NCBI RefSeq assembly: GCF_001887355.1
Contig: NZ_MPIN01000012.1
Span: 1 to 60,931 of the forward strand
DNA length: 60,931 nt
Source: Cystobacter ferrugineus
GTDB lineage: Bacteria > Myxococcota > Myxococcia > Myxococcales > Myxococcaceae
Direction of reading: 5' to 3'
Shown: piece after piece, positions 1 through 8,466 of the stretch
Position numbering within the stretch: position 1 is the first letter of the stretch
How the letters are laid out: the number at the start of each line of letters is the position of its first letter
The notes under the pieces: generated by a model
Database searches by the model: none
Seen by the model: the letters and a program-made list of their open reading frames with translations, nothing else
What the model was told of the DNA's origin: nothing
Position numbers and translations under genes: made by a program

Positions 1-67
1 CGCCCGTCCTGCCCCGTCCTGCCCCGCTCCGCCCCACCACCCCGGCCGCCCATCCTGCCCCGCTGCC
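1..67. repeat. C-rich degenerate repeat tract
   Basis: The first 67 bases are almost purely C/G on this strand, with the unit TCCTGCCCCG repeated back to back near positions 7-26 and again near 53. It may be the edge of a low-complexity coding tail or an intergenic repeat cut by the window border. The rest of 68-478 holds no convincing gene. Confidence 0.4.
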
Positions 68-478
68 TTCTTGAAAGAGGTATGAGCATTCGCCGTGCCA
101 GTGGCACCTCACCGCCAGTCGCCTGGAATCTCGGGCGCTTGGTACGTGGAGACAGTCGTCCTCGTCCCGGAGGGCAGTAAGTCTTACGCGCAGCGTCGCC
201 TCGCCCCCACGGAACTTCCCTTGAACAACACCCTCCCGGACACGCGGCCCAGGAAGGAAGCGGACGCAACGCTGTCGGGGCAGGTCGTCAAATCGGCCTG
301 AAGTCTTACCTTGGGGGACAGGGTGGACAAACGGGAGGAGCGCGGAACCCACGCCTCGGCCCGAGTGGCGCCCGACCCGGAAGCCTGGCGCTCGGTGGCT
401 CGGGTGGGTCGTTCCAAGGAGGCGCGTCACGTTCCGTCCGGGGTCTCTCCACCACGAGGTTCAAAGGAGAGACGCCTC

Positions 479-1547
479 ATGACCCATGGCGACATCAACG
501 TTCGTGGCAACAACCCTCCGCAGTCCCGTTTCCACTTCCAAGGCCGCTTCGGCCGGCTCTTCACGGGGCTGCGACCCTTCGCGCCCGATACACCCGAGGT
601 GCGCGAGAAGCTCCTCGAGCTCGGCGAGAAGGGCGGGTTGATGGATGCCCAGGACGGAGCCCCCATCGCCAACAACCCGAACAACGATGCCATCTCCTCG
701 GGCTTCACCTTCCTCGGGCAGTTCATCGATCACGATCTCACCTTCGATCCGACCTCCAGCCTGGAGAGGCAGAATGATCCCGAGGCGCTCGAGAACTTCC
801 GCACCCCGGCGCTCGAGCTGGACAACGTGTATGGCTCCGGCCCGGGCGCCTCGCCCCACCTGTACAATCAGCGCGATCGCAGCAAGTTCCTGATCGACGA
901 GTCCGCGCCGAACGACGTGCCGCGCAACAGCCAGGGCACCGCGCTCCTCGCGGATCCGCGCAATGACGAGAACCTCATCGTCAGCCAGCTCCACCTGGCG
1001 ATGCTCAAGTTCCACAACGCCATGGTCGATCGCGTGCGCGCCCAGGGGATCCCCGCCGGCCAGGTGTTCGTCGAGGCCCAGCAGCGGGTGCGTTGGCACT
1101 ACCAGTGGGTGATCCTCCACGAGTTCCTTCCGAAGATCGTGGGCGAGGAGGGGGTGCGGCAGGTGCTCGGCACGCGTCCGAGCGAGCGGCTCTTCCAGTG
1201 GCGCAACCAGCCCTTCATGCCGGTGGCCCTCGGGCCAGGACATGGCCCGGAGTCTGCGCCTGCCCGTGCTCACGCCCGAGGAACTCAGCCTCTTGAAACC
1301 GCTCGGTGCGGGGTTCGAGCGCTCCACGCCGCCCTGGTACTACATCCTGCGCGAGGCGGAGCTGCGCGGAGGGGGCAGGCGGCTCGGGCCCTTGGGGGGG
1401 CGCATCGTCGCCGAGGTCTTCATCGGCCTGCTGCAGGGAGACCGCAGCGCGTTCCTGAACGCGGCTCCGGACTGGAAGCCGGAGCTGGCCAACGCCCGGG
1501 GCGAGTTCACCATGGGGGATCTGTTGACGTTCGCCAGGGTCGCCTGA
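479..1547 (+). pseudogene. Animal-type heme peroxidase, internal out-of-frame deletion
   Basis: The start at ATG 479 is supported by AAAGGAGA at 463-470. The first ~250 codons match the animal-type heme peroxidase superfamily: they include GQFIDHDLTFDP (distal His and calcium-type Asp) and a D-V-Y-G-S-G segment. Near 1224-1230 the frame jumps from FMPVA to a +1 frame reading PSGQDMARSL, which is the normal C-terminal part of this family and runs to the stop at 1547. The usual segment between these two motifs, including the R-x-G-H proximal heme His, is absent. Only about 355 codons remain, against roughly 500 in relatives. If read without shifting, the first frame runs on as unrelated residues to 1633. 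I interpret this as a gene inactivated by deletion; assembly error is the alternative. Confidence 0.75.
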
Positions 1548-1559
1548 TGCGTCCCACCG

Positions 1560-1580
1560 GCCCGGCCCTCGGGGCCGGGC
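1560..1580 (+). terminator. Hairpin after peroxidase gene
   Basis: A 9-bp perfect GC stem (GCCCGGCCC / GGGCCGGGC) with a 3-nt loop starts 13 nt after the stop at 1547. Allowing one mismatch it extends by three more pairs. There is no T-tract, as is common in such GC-rich genomes, so terminator function is inferred. Confidence 0.55.
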
Positions 1581-1823
1581 GGGTGCCTGTCCACAATGGG
1601 ACACCGTGGCGTATTGCCACAGACGCGGATTGAAGGGCCCGCCGGTCACGTGGCCCGGGTGCGCCCCTCGGAAGAGCCGGTGGCGGTGCGGCCGCGCGCT
1701 CGGGAGTGAGGCGGAACGCCACAGCGGGCCCTCCTCCATCCGCCGACGGCTCTCCGGGGAGGAAGGGTTGGCACGTCACTCGCAGTGCTCGGGCAGAGGT
1801 TCTTCGCACGAGAGGTCAGCCCG

Positions 1824-2924
1824 ATGAAGATGCACTCCAAGGTGATGGTGGTCGCGGCGATGGGGGCTGTCCTGGTGGCCAGCGCGAGTGCTCTTTCCCG
1901 CCAGCCGGCGTTCGTCGCCAGTGTCAGCCTCATGGTGGTGAGCCTGATGGGGGTGTGGGCGACGCTGCACGGGCAGCCGCTGCGCCGGGCGTATGGGTTG
2001 GAGGAGGAGGGGACGGGGCTGGGCGAGTTCTCGCGGTGGACGCCCGTGAGCCTTGGAGCCGGGCTCTCGCGAGTGGTGGAGGCCGGGAGTGAGACGCGCC
2101 GCCGGGACGCCGAGCTGGAGAAGACGGTCCGGCAGCGGACGTCCGAGCTGGAGCTGGCCAACGCGCGGCTCGGCGAGCAGTTGCGGCAGGTCCAGGTCGC
2201 GCGGGCGCGGCGGATCGCCACCGAGCGGTGGGGAGCGCTCCACCAACTGTCGGTGGGGCTGAGCCATGAGCTGAGTGAGCCGCTCACCATCCTCCTGGGC
2301 AACATCGACTACGTCCATTTGCAGCTTGGGCTGCCGGGGGCGAGCTGCCCGGAGGCGCAGTTGATGATGAGCGAGGCGCTCGCCGATGCGCGCCACGTGG
2401 CCGAGCGCATCCGCCGCATCGCGGCGGACCTCGAGAGTCTCTCCGTGCCGGCGGATCTGGAGGACGGCCCGGTGGATGTCGTGGCCACCCTGCGCGGGGC
2501 GATGGAGAAGGTGTCGCTCGAGAGCGAGGGACGGGCGCGGTGGGTGTCGGTGTTGCACGCGGTGCCGCGGGTGCGGGGCGACCGGGCACGGCTGCACCAG
2601 GTGTTCCAGCACCTGTTCACCCACGCGGCCCGTGAGTTTCCGCTGGAAGGGGAGGCGCCGATGCCGCTCCAGCTCTCCGTGCGGATGTCCAATGCCTCGC
2701 GGGTCGTCGTGGAGATGAGCGCGGGCAAAGGCATTCCCGAGGAGAACCCGGAGCGCGTCTTCCAGCCGTTCGTCGCCCCGCGGCCCACGGGAGTGGGCAC
2801 GGGCCTGGAGCTGGCGGTGTGCCATCGCCTCGTCACCGCGATCGGTGGTGAGTTGTCCGTGCACGGCGAGCCGGGCCGTGGCTCCTTCTTCCGCGTGGAG
2901 CTGCCGACGTTCCAGGACGCCTGA
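1824..2924 (+). CDS. Membrane histidine-kinase-like protein with degenerate ATPase domain
   Basis: The protein has 366 residues if ATG 1824 is used (AGAGG at 1811-1815 upstream); an in-frame start at 1785 also exists. Two hydrophobic segments (about residues 8-24 and 29-48) are followed by a coiled coil and a HisKA-like H-box with His148 in LSHELSEPL. The HATPase part is unusual. Both Asn positions of the N-box are His (H263 and H267), and the G1 Asp is Ser (SAGKGIP, 299-305). The F-box-like and G2 regions (VFQPF, GVGTGLEL) are present. It could still bind a nucleotide weakly or act as a scaffold/phosphotransfer partner. No adjacent response regulator is on the same strand. Confidence 0.75.
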   Translation: MKMHSKVMVVAAMGAVLVASASALSRQPAFVASVSLMVVSLMGVWATLHGQPLRRAYGLEEEGTGLGEFSRWTPVSLGAGLSRVVEAGSETRRRDAELEKTVRQRTSELELANARLGEQLRQVQVARARRIATERWGALHQLSVGLSHELSEPLTILLGNIDYVHLQLGLPGASCPEAQLMMSEALADARHVAERIRRIAADLESLSVPADLEDGPVDVVATLRGAMEKVSLESEGRARWVSVLHAVPRVRGDRARLHQVFQHLFTHAAREFPLEGEAPMPLQLSVRMSNASRVVVEMSAGKGIPEENPERVFQPFVAPRPTGVGTGLELAVCHRLVTAIGGELSVHGEPGRGSFFRVELPTFQDA

Positions 2925-3061
2925 CGCCCACTCCCAGCTCCCTTTGTGCCAGGTCCTTCAAGCCTACCTGTAGGCCGTTCTAGATGCTGCCCAGCAGCAG
3001 GCTCACGTGGCACGATCTCCGAGTGGGACGGCTGCGTGGCCCAAGGCCAAGGGGGAGACGA

Positions 3062-4074
3062 ATGCCGCAGCACTTACAGAACCGCAGCCGCTTCGCCGTG
3101 GCTGACGCACTGCTGCTGGACAATGAGGGACGCGAGCTGTTGGTGGTGTGTGTCGCAGGGCGCTTCGTATTGCCGCCCGCGGGTCACTCGACTACCGAGC
3201 CCCTACGGGTGAGCGAGGAGCAGCACCCTCCCCCCCGGGTGGACGAATACTGGGGGAGCCAGCTTGCTCGAGCCTGCGCCTTGAGGGGCAGCTGGTGTAC
3301 TCGCGCCCGGGAACGGACGTGTACGTTACCGGCCACGCTTGGGCTCCTCAGGGGAAACCGACGAAGGAGGGAGTGGTGGGGGTGAGGGTGGGCTCCTGCC
3401 GCAAGGTGGCCCGTGTCTTCGGCCCCCGAGTGTGGCAGCAGGGGCTGTGGGGAGTGCGACCCTCCGCGCCGCTGCCCTACGAGCAAGTGCCGTTGCGCTG
3501 GGAGAGGAGCGTGGGAGGTGAGCGCGAGCCGTGCAATCCCGTGGGGTGTGGTCTGTATGGCTCGGCGCGGGAGGCGGTGAACAAGCCGCTGCCCAACGTG
3601 GAGGACGTGGAGCAACTGTTGGAAAGCCCCACGCAGCAGGTGGTGCCGGTAGGCTTCGGCCCGGTGGCGCGGCATTGGGAGCTGCGGCGCCGGTACGCGG
3701 GCACGTATGACGCGCATTGGGTGGAGCGGCGCGCGCCGCTGTGGCCCCGAGACTTCGACGAGCGCTTCTTCCAGGCCGCGGCGCCGGGGTTGAACGTAGC
3801 GAGCCGGTTGAAGGGGGGCGAAGAGGTGGTGCTGGAAGGTCTGTCCCCAGATGGGCGGCGGGAGTTCCTGCTACCGCGCTGGAGGCTGGGGCTGGAGAGT
3901 CACTTCAGGCAGCGGATCGTCCGGCGGGAATTGGTGCTGGATGGGGTGCACCTGGAGCCGGACGAAGGGGTGGTGACACTGCTGTGGCGTGCAGCGGTAC
4001 CGGCGCACCGGGAACTGGCGGAGTACGAGTTCAGCCGGGTGCGTGAGCTGGCCCAAGGGGAGGTGCTGTCATGA
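3062..4074 (+). pseudogene. DUF2169 type VI secretion adaptor-like gene with single-base frameshift
   Basis: Reading starts at ATG 3062 (MPQHLQNRSRFAVADALLLD), the typical DUF2169 beginning, and reaches VDEYWG. The rest of the family sequence (GEPACSSLRLEGQLVYSRPG, then G-H-A-W-A-P) continues in another frame to the stop at 4074. Adding one G to the five-G run at 3252-3256 would restore one frame of about 337 codons, the family's usual size. DUF2169 proteins act as adaptors for PAAR/effector proteins of type VI secretion; the immunity-like gene two genes downstream fits that. The stop overlaps the next ATG (ATGA). The frameshift may be real inactivation, phase variation in the G-run, or a sequencing error. 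Confidence 0.75.
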
Positions 4075-4322
4075 GCAGGCTCCCTGCGACCGGAGAGGTA
4101 AATGTGCCTGGCAGTTGCGCTGCGCCAAAACTCTTGCTCTACGCGATGGCCCAGGGATGGGAGCCCCTCGAGATGATTGAGCAGTGGTTTGGACCCGCCA
4201 AGGGAGACAAAGAACATGGTCAGAACTACAAGCCATGTCAGACCTGTCGGAAGCTATTGCCAGTGTTGTTGTGCGAGGCGAGGCAAAGGGCGCAGGACGA
4301 GCCGGTCGAGCAGAGGGAATGA
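4071..4322 (+). CDS. Small Cys-rich deaminase-like protein, candidate toxin domain
   Basis: This 83-residue protein starts within the stop of the DUF2169 gene (ATGA), so it was probably translationally coupled to it. It has CAAPK at residues 16-20 and a PCQTC motif at about 55-59, followed by a further Cys (LLC). The spacing of C-A-x-P-K and P-C-x-x-C resembles zinc ligands of the deaminase fold seen in polymorphic toxins, but the usual catalytic Glu of the C/H-A-E motif is not present. It has no secretion domain of its own. A SUKH-type immunity gene follows after 24 nt, which supports a toxin role. The function is inferred from context; I do not recognise the family with certainty. Confidence 0.5.
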   Translation: MSRLPATGEVNVPGSCAAPKLLLYAMAQGWEPLEMIEQWFGPAKGDKEHGQNYKPCQTCRKLLPVLLCEARQRAQDEPVEQRE

Positions 4323-4346
4323 TCGGTCAGCACACGTGGAACAACC

Positions 4347-5087
4347 ATGACCACCAAAATAGAAGATGTTGTGCGGTTCATTCTTGACCTTTGGCCTTCG
4401 TCGCGGACGCCGCTGCGGGGTTCTTCAATGGACGAGATCCGTCGATTGGAGGCCATTCAAGGACGTGCGCTGCCAGAGTCTTACAAGGAGTTCCTGGCAC
4501 ATGTTGGGCACGAGCGCGACGGTCTGGCCTGGGAGCACATTGATTTCAGGTCAGGTGCAATTGAAAAATTCATGACACGATCTCGTCGCTTGAGTCTGGT
4601 GCCGCGGAGATATATGCTTGTCGGGCGAGATCTGACTGAATCGGAGCTTGAGTACTTCCTTGATCTGGGGATGGGCCCCGACACCGAGCCTCCGATCGTT
4701 CGCGTGCCTGTCATCAACCTCGAGGAGGCGCTGGAGCCAGAAGACGAGAGAATACATCCAGATGCAACAGGTCTGGCGGAAATGCTTTTTCGCGAGGCAT
4801 ACTATGACCTGCGCGTCGAGCCCTTGCAGCACGTGTCCTTGCTCTCCGATGTGAGGGGGGAGGACCCACCCAAGGGACGAGTCGAGGAGGTGCTGTCAGA
4901 GTTGGGCTTGAGCAGACATCCACTTTCTGGCCCCTGGGTCCAAGGCTATGAGTCTGATGAAGGGATCATTGAGGTAAGGTGGCTCGGCGGAAAGGGGCTT
5001 CAACTCATCACCGCTTCGGACGACAAGGGGTGGGTCTCAAAAACAGGCAAGGAGCTGCGCAGCAGGCTGCCGGTTGCGTTGATCTGA
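4347..5087 (+). CDS. SMI1/KNR4 (SUKH) family protein, probable immunity protein
   Basis: The protein has 246 residues. Positions ~28-55 (MDEIRRLEAIQGRALPES and the following YKEFL) match the characteristic SUKH N-terminal helix pair, in which a protein of this family typically binds and neutralises a cognate toxin in the cytoplasm. It sits 24 nt after the small Cys-rich candidate toxin. The gene is visibly richer in A/T and uses codons such as AAA, ATT and TTG more often than its neighbours, a sign of recent acquisition. The reading frame is intact, in contrast to the frameshifted genes on both sides, as expected if immunity is kept while delivery genes decay. Confidence 0.7.
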   Translation: MTTKIEDVVRFILDLWPSSRTPLRGSSMDEIRRLEAIQGRALPESYKEFLAHVGHERDGLAWEHIDFRSGAIEKFMTRSRRLSLVPRRYMLVGRDLTESELEYFLDLGMGPDTEPPIVRVPVINLEEALEPEDERIHPDATGLAEMLFREAYYDLRVEPLQHVSLLSDVRGEDPPKGRVEEVLSELGLSRHPLSGPWVQGYESDEGIIEVRWLGGKGLQLITASDDKGWVSKTGKELRSRLPVALI

Positions 5088-5111
5088 TCGCGTTGCCGAT
5101 GGAGTCACCTG

Positions 5112-5862
5112 ATGCGTTCGTATGCCCTGTTTGACCACCCGGAGGCCGAGGCGTTTTGCCGCGACTTGGGGGAGAATCATCTCTCGGAGATGACATTCCT
5201 GCTAGCCCAGAGGCTGCGCCACATGCATGACCCGGAGGTGCCCTGGACTCGGTTGGCACAGTTGGAGGCACGCGCCCTGGCTCATGCCGAAGCCCTGCAT
5301 GCTGGAAATGCGGCAGGCCTGCCCCATGCACGAGAACTGCTGGCCGAGGACGAGGCGGACCGCGTGCGTGCCTCTGTCTATGCTCTAGCCCTGCAAGGAT
5401 CCAAGGGAGTGGATGAGGTTGTCCAATCTCTGGCCGATGCACCCAAGGAGCTACTCTCTGCTTGGTTCGAGGCCCTGGCCCTGGTGCCCCACTCCGCCGT
5501 TGCGGTTGGCCTGCATGGCCTGTTGCGTTCACCCCGCCCGGAGGTACGTGCCTCCGCCGTTTACTGGCTGGGTTGGAGGCGCGAGGGTGAAGCGGCACTC
5601 CTGCTGCCGCTGCTATCGGAGCCCCACCCTCTTGTGCGAATGGCCGCCGCGCTTGCACTGGCGCGGCGGCGCCACTACCCAGCCCTACAAAACCTGGCTC
5701 AAGAAGCCTTACAGTTCGCTGGAGGTGCGCACCCGAGCTGCTTGGGAACTTGCCCTGCGTACCCACCAACCTGTGGACTTCGAGCCTGATTGGCTTGTGG
5801 TCCGCCAATGTCAGGCTCTGGATCAATGGCAGAAAATACTTGAATTGCGCGGCAGCGGTTGA
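5112..5862 (+). pseudogene. TIGR02270-like HEAT-repeat protein, frameshifted and short
   Basis: The frame from ATG 5112 encodes alpha-helical HEAT-like repeats (R-A-S-V-Y-A-L-A and R-A-S-A-V-Y-W-L-G units) typical of TIGR02270 proteins found beside type VI secretion genes. It derails after ALQ near 5714. Dropping one T of the TT at 5715-5716 continues the protein as SLEVRTRAAWELALRT to a stop at 5862. Even after this correction (about 250 codons) it is much shorter than usual relatives of roughly 400 residues, so the 3' end may also be eroded. The following 250 nt (5863-6115) show nothing I can identify. Confidence 0.6.
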
Positions 5863-6115
5863 TGCTGGACGGCGCACGGTGGAACTGGGGCCGTGCTCCG
5901 CGGCCTTCAGTCGCCCGAGGTGGCACCTGCGCCGAAGAGGGCTGCAACCTTGTCGGATCCGAAGTGGGCGTGGACTTGTTCCGGTTACGTGGGGCAGGCT
6001 CGGAGGGCCAATCACATGGACGGATAGCGACCGCGCTGGCGGCGCCAGCTCCCGCCGGAGCCGCTGGGGCGAACCGTGAATGATCAGGTACCGTCTCGTC
6101 GAAGGAGCATCGAGC

Positions 6116-6595
6116 ATGACTGAACCCCCTGCCAGGACGAGAAGCACGCGCGTTTCGCGAATCATCAAGGCGCCACGTGAGGCCATCTACCGGGCCTTCC
6201 TCGAGCCCGAAGCGGTGGCCGCGTGGCTCCGGCCGCCCGACATGCTGGCGCGCGTGCACGAATTCGACCCGCGTGAAGGCGGCAGGTTCCGAATGTCGCT
6301 GTCCTACAAGAATCCAGCGGCTTCACCCCGGGGCAAGACCTCCGAGGACACGGACACGTACCAGGGAAGATTCGCCCAACTGGTCCCGTACGAGAAGATC
6401 GTGGAGCTCATCGAGTTCGAATCGCGAGACGCCGCGTTCGCGGGCGAGATGAAGTTCACGGCCCTCCTCGCCGACACCGGGGAGGGAACCGAGGTCTCCT
6501 TGATCTGCGAGGACATACCGCCGGGCATCAGTCTCGAGGACAACGAACTGGGCTCGAGCCTGTCACTCCAGAACCTCGCGGCTTTCATCGAGTGA
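6116..6595 (+). CDS. SRPBCC (AHSA1-like) domain protein
   Basis: The protein has 159 residues; the start at ATG 6116 is chosen for the AAGGAG about 10 nt upstream. The opening (RIIKAPREAIYRAFLEPEAV) and the P-x-D-M and G-G-R-F-R-M segments are typical of activator-of-Hsp90-ATPase-like START/SRPBCC proteins, which form a hydrophobic ligand pocket. Members are often lipid or small-molecule binding proteins or stress-related; no substrate can be read from the sequence. It stands alone, convergent with the TPR remnant 5 nt away. Confidence 0.75.
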   Translation: MTEPPARTRSTRVSRIIKAPREAIYRAFLEPEAVAAWLRPPDMLARVHEFDPREGGRFRMSLSYKNPAASPRGKTSEDTDTYQGRFAQLVPYEKIVELIEFESRDAAFAGEMKFTALLADTGEGTEVSLICEDIPPGISLEDNELGSSLSLQNLAAFIE

Positions 6596-6600
6596 GCCAT

Positions 6601-6849
6601 TCATGGCATCTCCCGCGACCCAGGTTTGGGCGCGGTGGGTTGCTCGAGCCGCTCGAGGACCTTCTCCGCGTTCGCGTTCTTGGGGTTCAGCTCCAGGGAG
6701 CGGCGGTAGTTCTGGATGGCCAGCGCCTTGTCGCCGCTGGCCGCATAGGCCTCGCCGAGACTGTCGTAGCAGTTGGCGGCGGTGGGGAACATCTCCACGT
6801 TGAGCTTGAAGAACTCGATGGCCTCCGGCACGCGCGCGGACCGACCCAT
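6601..6849 (-). pseudogene. TPR C-terminal remnant
   Basis: About 75 codons encode a tetratricopeptide pair (NCYDSLGEAYAASGDKALA, then Y-R-R-S-L-E-L-N-P). This is the standard C-terminal tail of larger serine hydrolase or alpha/beta-hydrolase proteins. The upstream enzymatic domain is missing: before residue VPEA the reading frame has no recognisable protein. It lies just downstream of the DyP gene on the same strand. Most likely it is the 3' end of a gene whose front was deleted; a tiny functional TPR protein is less likely. Confidence 0.5.
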
Positions 6850-6924
6850 GGGTCCGTTGGTTACGATGCGGCACCGAGATGATTGCACGGCCGGGGCCGG
6901 ATTCGTCGCGCCGCCCGCCGGGGT

Positions 6925-8466
6925 TCAATCCGTGGTGGGCTCCAGGTGCGCCAGGAACTCCAAGGCGCTGACGCCGGGCATGAAGAAATAGCCTCCGCCC
7001 TTCATGGTCACGAAGCTCTGGATGCCCGTCACGCACCGCCGCAGCGGCTTCATGGGGATGGTCATCACGCCGCTTTCCTGGTTCGACGAGACGGGATCCC
7101 GCTCATCGTACAGCCGCCCGAATTTCTCGTTGTGCAACCAGCTTTGCTGGACGAACTCGAACTGCCGCCCGAGCTGGGCGTTGAGCGCGATGAAGATCAG
7201 CCCCTGTTCCGGGGAGGTGTTCTCCGTCTGGGGCTCACAACGGTAGGGGATGCCTCGGCGGAGGAGCCGATGCCGCCGGCTCACCAGCTTGGACAAACCC
7301 GGCTCGGGCGCGAGCGAGTCGCGCGGGTTGGCGCGTCGGATGTGGGAGGTCATCGGGCAGCCCAGGCCCGCGGCATCGTCCTCGCTGTAGGTGAACGCGT
7401 TGGAGTGCCCATGGGGGCCTGGCTCGGGGGCTTCGAGTTGATCCGGCTTCAAGGGAGCGCCATTGGACCAGCGCCCCATGAGCTTGGCCTTCAGCCATTC
7501 CTTCTTCTTCTCGTCGTCCTGGGGGCAGCCGTCGGTGAGTTCCTTGCTCTTCTGCTCCACGAACGCGTTGAAGCCATCGACGTCCTGCTGGAGCTTGCGC
7601 AGCACGAGATAGGAGCCGTCGAGACCCAGGTCCTTGCGCCCCGCCTGCGCCGCCGCGTTGAGCCGGCCGAGAGAATCCCTGCTCTCGTGGACGGTCGGCG
7701 AGAGCGGCTTCTCTTGATATTCATTGTCATGACCCAGGATGAATTCACCCGCGGCGATGGGGCTGTCGTAGTCCTCGGAAGGGCGCTCATGTTTCCTGAA
7801 CCCCTGGATCACCGGCTGGGAGACCCCATCCTCGAAGCCGAAGGGCTCACGGGAGGTGAGCTGGCCGTGCTTGTCCCTCGGGTGGGCGGCGCGCTGGCAG
7901 TAGAGCTCTTGAACACCGGCCTTCGCGAACAGCGTCCGTTGGCGGACCAGCCGGGCGCATAGCTCCTCCTCGTTCCGGGCATAGAGCATCAGCAATACAT
8001 GGATGTCTTCGTCGCGCGGTCCTCCGGGACGCGTGCCGCCGAACTCCCAATGTTCGGGGGCGCTCGTTCCGGTATCTCCGAGCACATGGGCCCGGCCGGC
8101 CATGCCCTTGCGGAACTCGAAGGGGAACGTCTGGAGCGCGTCCTTGTCCAGGCCGAGGGCCTTCAGGCCGTGCCAGGTGAACGCCACGTTCATGCACGCG
8201 GTCCACCGCTCGAGCCGCTCAGTGGGGATCTCCGCCGCTGTCGTGAGTTCCCCCTTCAGGATCTCCCGAAGCCACGCCCGGAACGGACCTGCGTCCTGGA
8301 TCTTCAACAGCAGGAAGGCGGCGGTCGCCATGCGCTTGTAGCCATGGACGATGAGCCCCTGGATGTCGTCCAGCTTCACGGGAGATGGGGGCGGAATGGC
8401 CTTCGGAGCGGCGGCTCCTGAGAGGAGTCTGCGCGCGTAGGACACCCAGCTTCCGGGTTGTGACAT
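6925..8466 (-). CDS. DyP-type heme peroxidase
   Basis: The protein has 513 residues, with AGGAG six nt before the ATG. It has the DyP signature FGFEDGVSQP around residue 212-221, whose Asp is the distal catalytic residue. It also has a TSHIRRANP segment near residue 375, whose His is the likely proximal heme ligand. No signal peptide is seen, so cytoplasmic or encapsulated location is more likely than secretion. DyP enzymes use hydrogen peroxide to oxidise dyes, phenolics or porphyrins. The gene is the third of a leftward set (receiver, 568-residue unknown, DyP), and its first 248 nt overlap the reading frame of the upstream unknown gene in a different frame. Confidence 0.88.
   Translation of the reverse strand: MSQPGSWVSYARRLLSGAAAPKAIPPPSPVKLDDIQGLIVHGYKRMATAAFLLLKIQDAGPFRAWLREILKGELTTAAEIPTERLERWTACMNVAFTWHGLKALGLDKDALQTFPFEFRKGMAGRAHVLGDTGTSAPEHWEFGGTRPGGPRDEDIHVLLMLYARNEEELCARLVRQRTLFAKAGVQELYCQRAAHPRDKHGQLTSREPFGFEDGVSQPVIQGFRKHERPSEDYDSPIAAGEFILGHDNEYQEKPLSPTVHESRDSLGRLNAAAQAGRKDLGLDGSYLVLRKLQQDVDGFNAFVEQKSKELTDGCPQDDEKKKEWLKAKLMGRWSNGAPLKPDQLEAPEPGPHGHSNAFTYSEDDAAGLGCPMTSHIRRANPRDSLAPEPGLSKLVSRRHRLLRRGIPYRCEPQTENTSPEQGLIFIALNAQLGRQFEFVQQSWLHNEKFGRLYDERDPVSSNQESGVMTIPMKPLRRCVTGIQSFVTMKGGGYFFMPGVSALEFLAHLEPTTD

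Noticed and set aside
95-301. 68-residue frame at the left end
   Set aside because: No ribosome binding site, no family resemblance, overlapped by antisense frames; not supported as a gene.
5859-6083. 74-residue frame after the TIGR02270 gene
   Set aside because: Composition is random-like, with Gly/Ala/Arg and no motif; probably non-coding or eroded 3' sequence.
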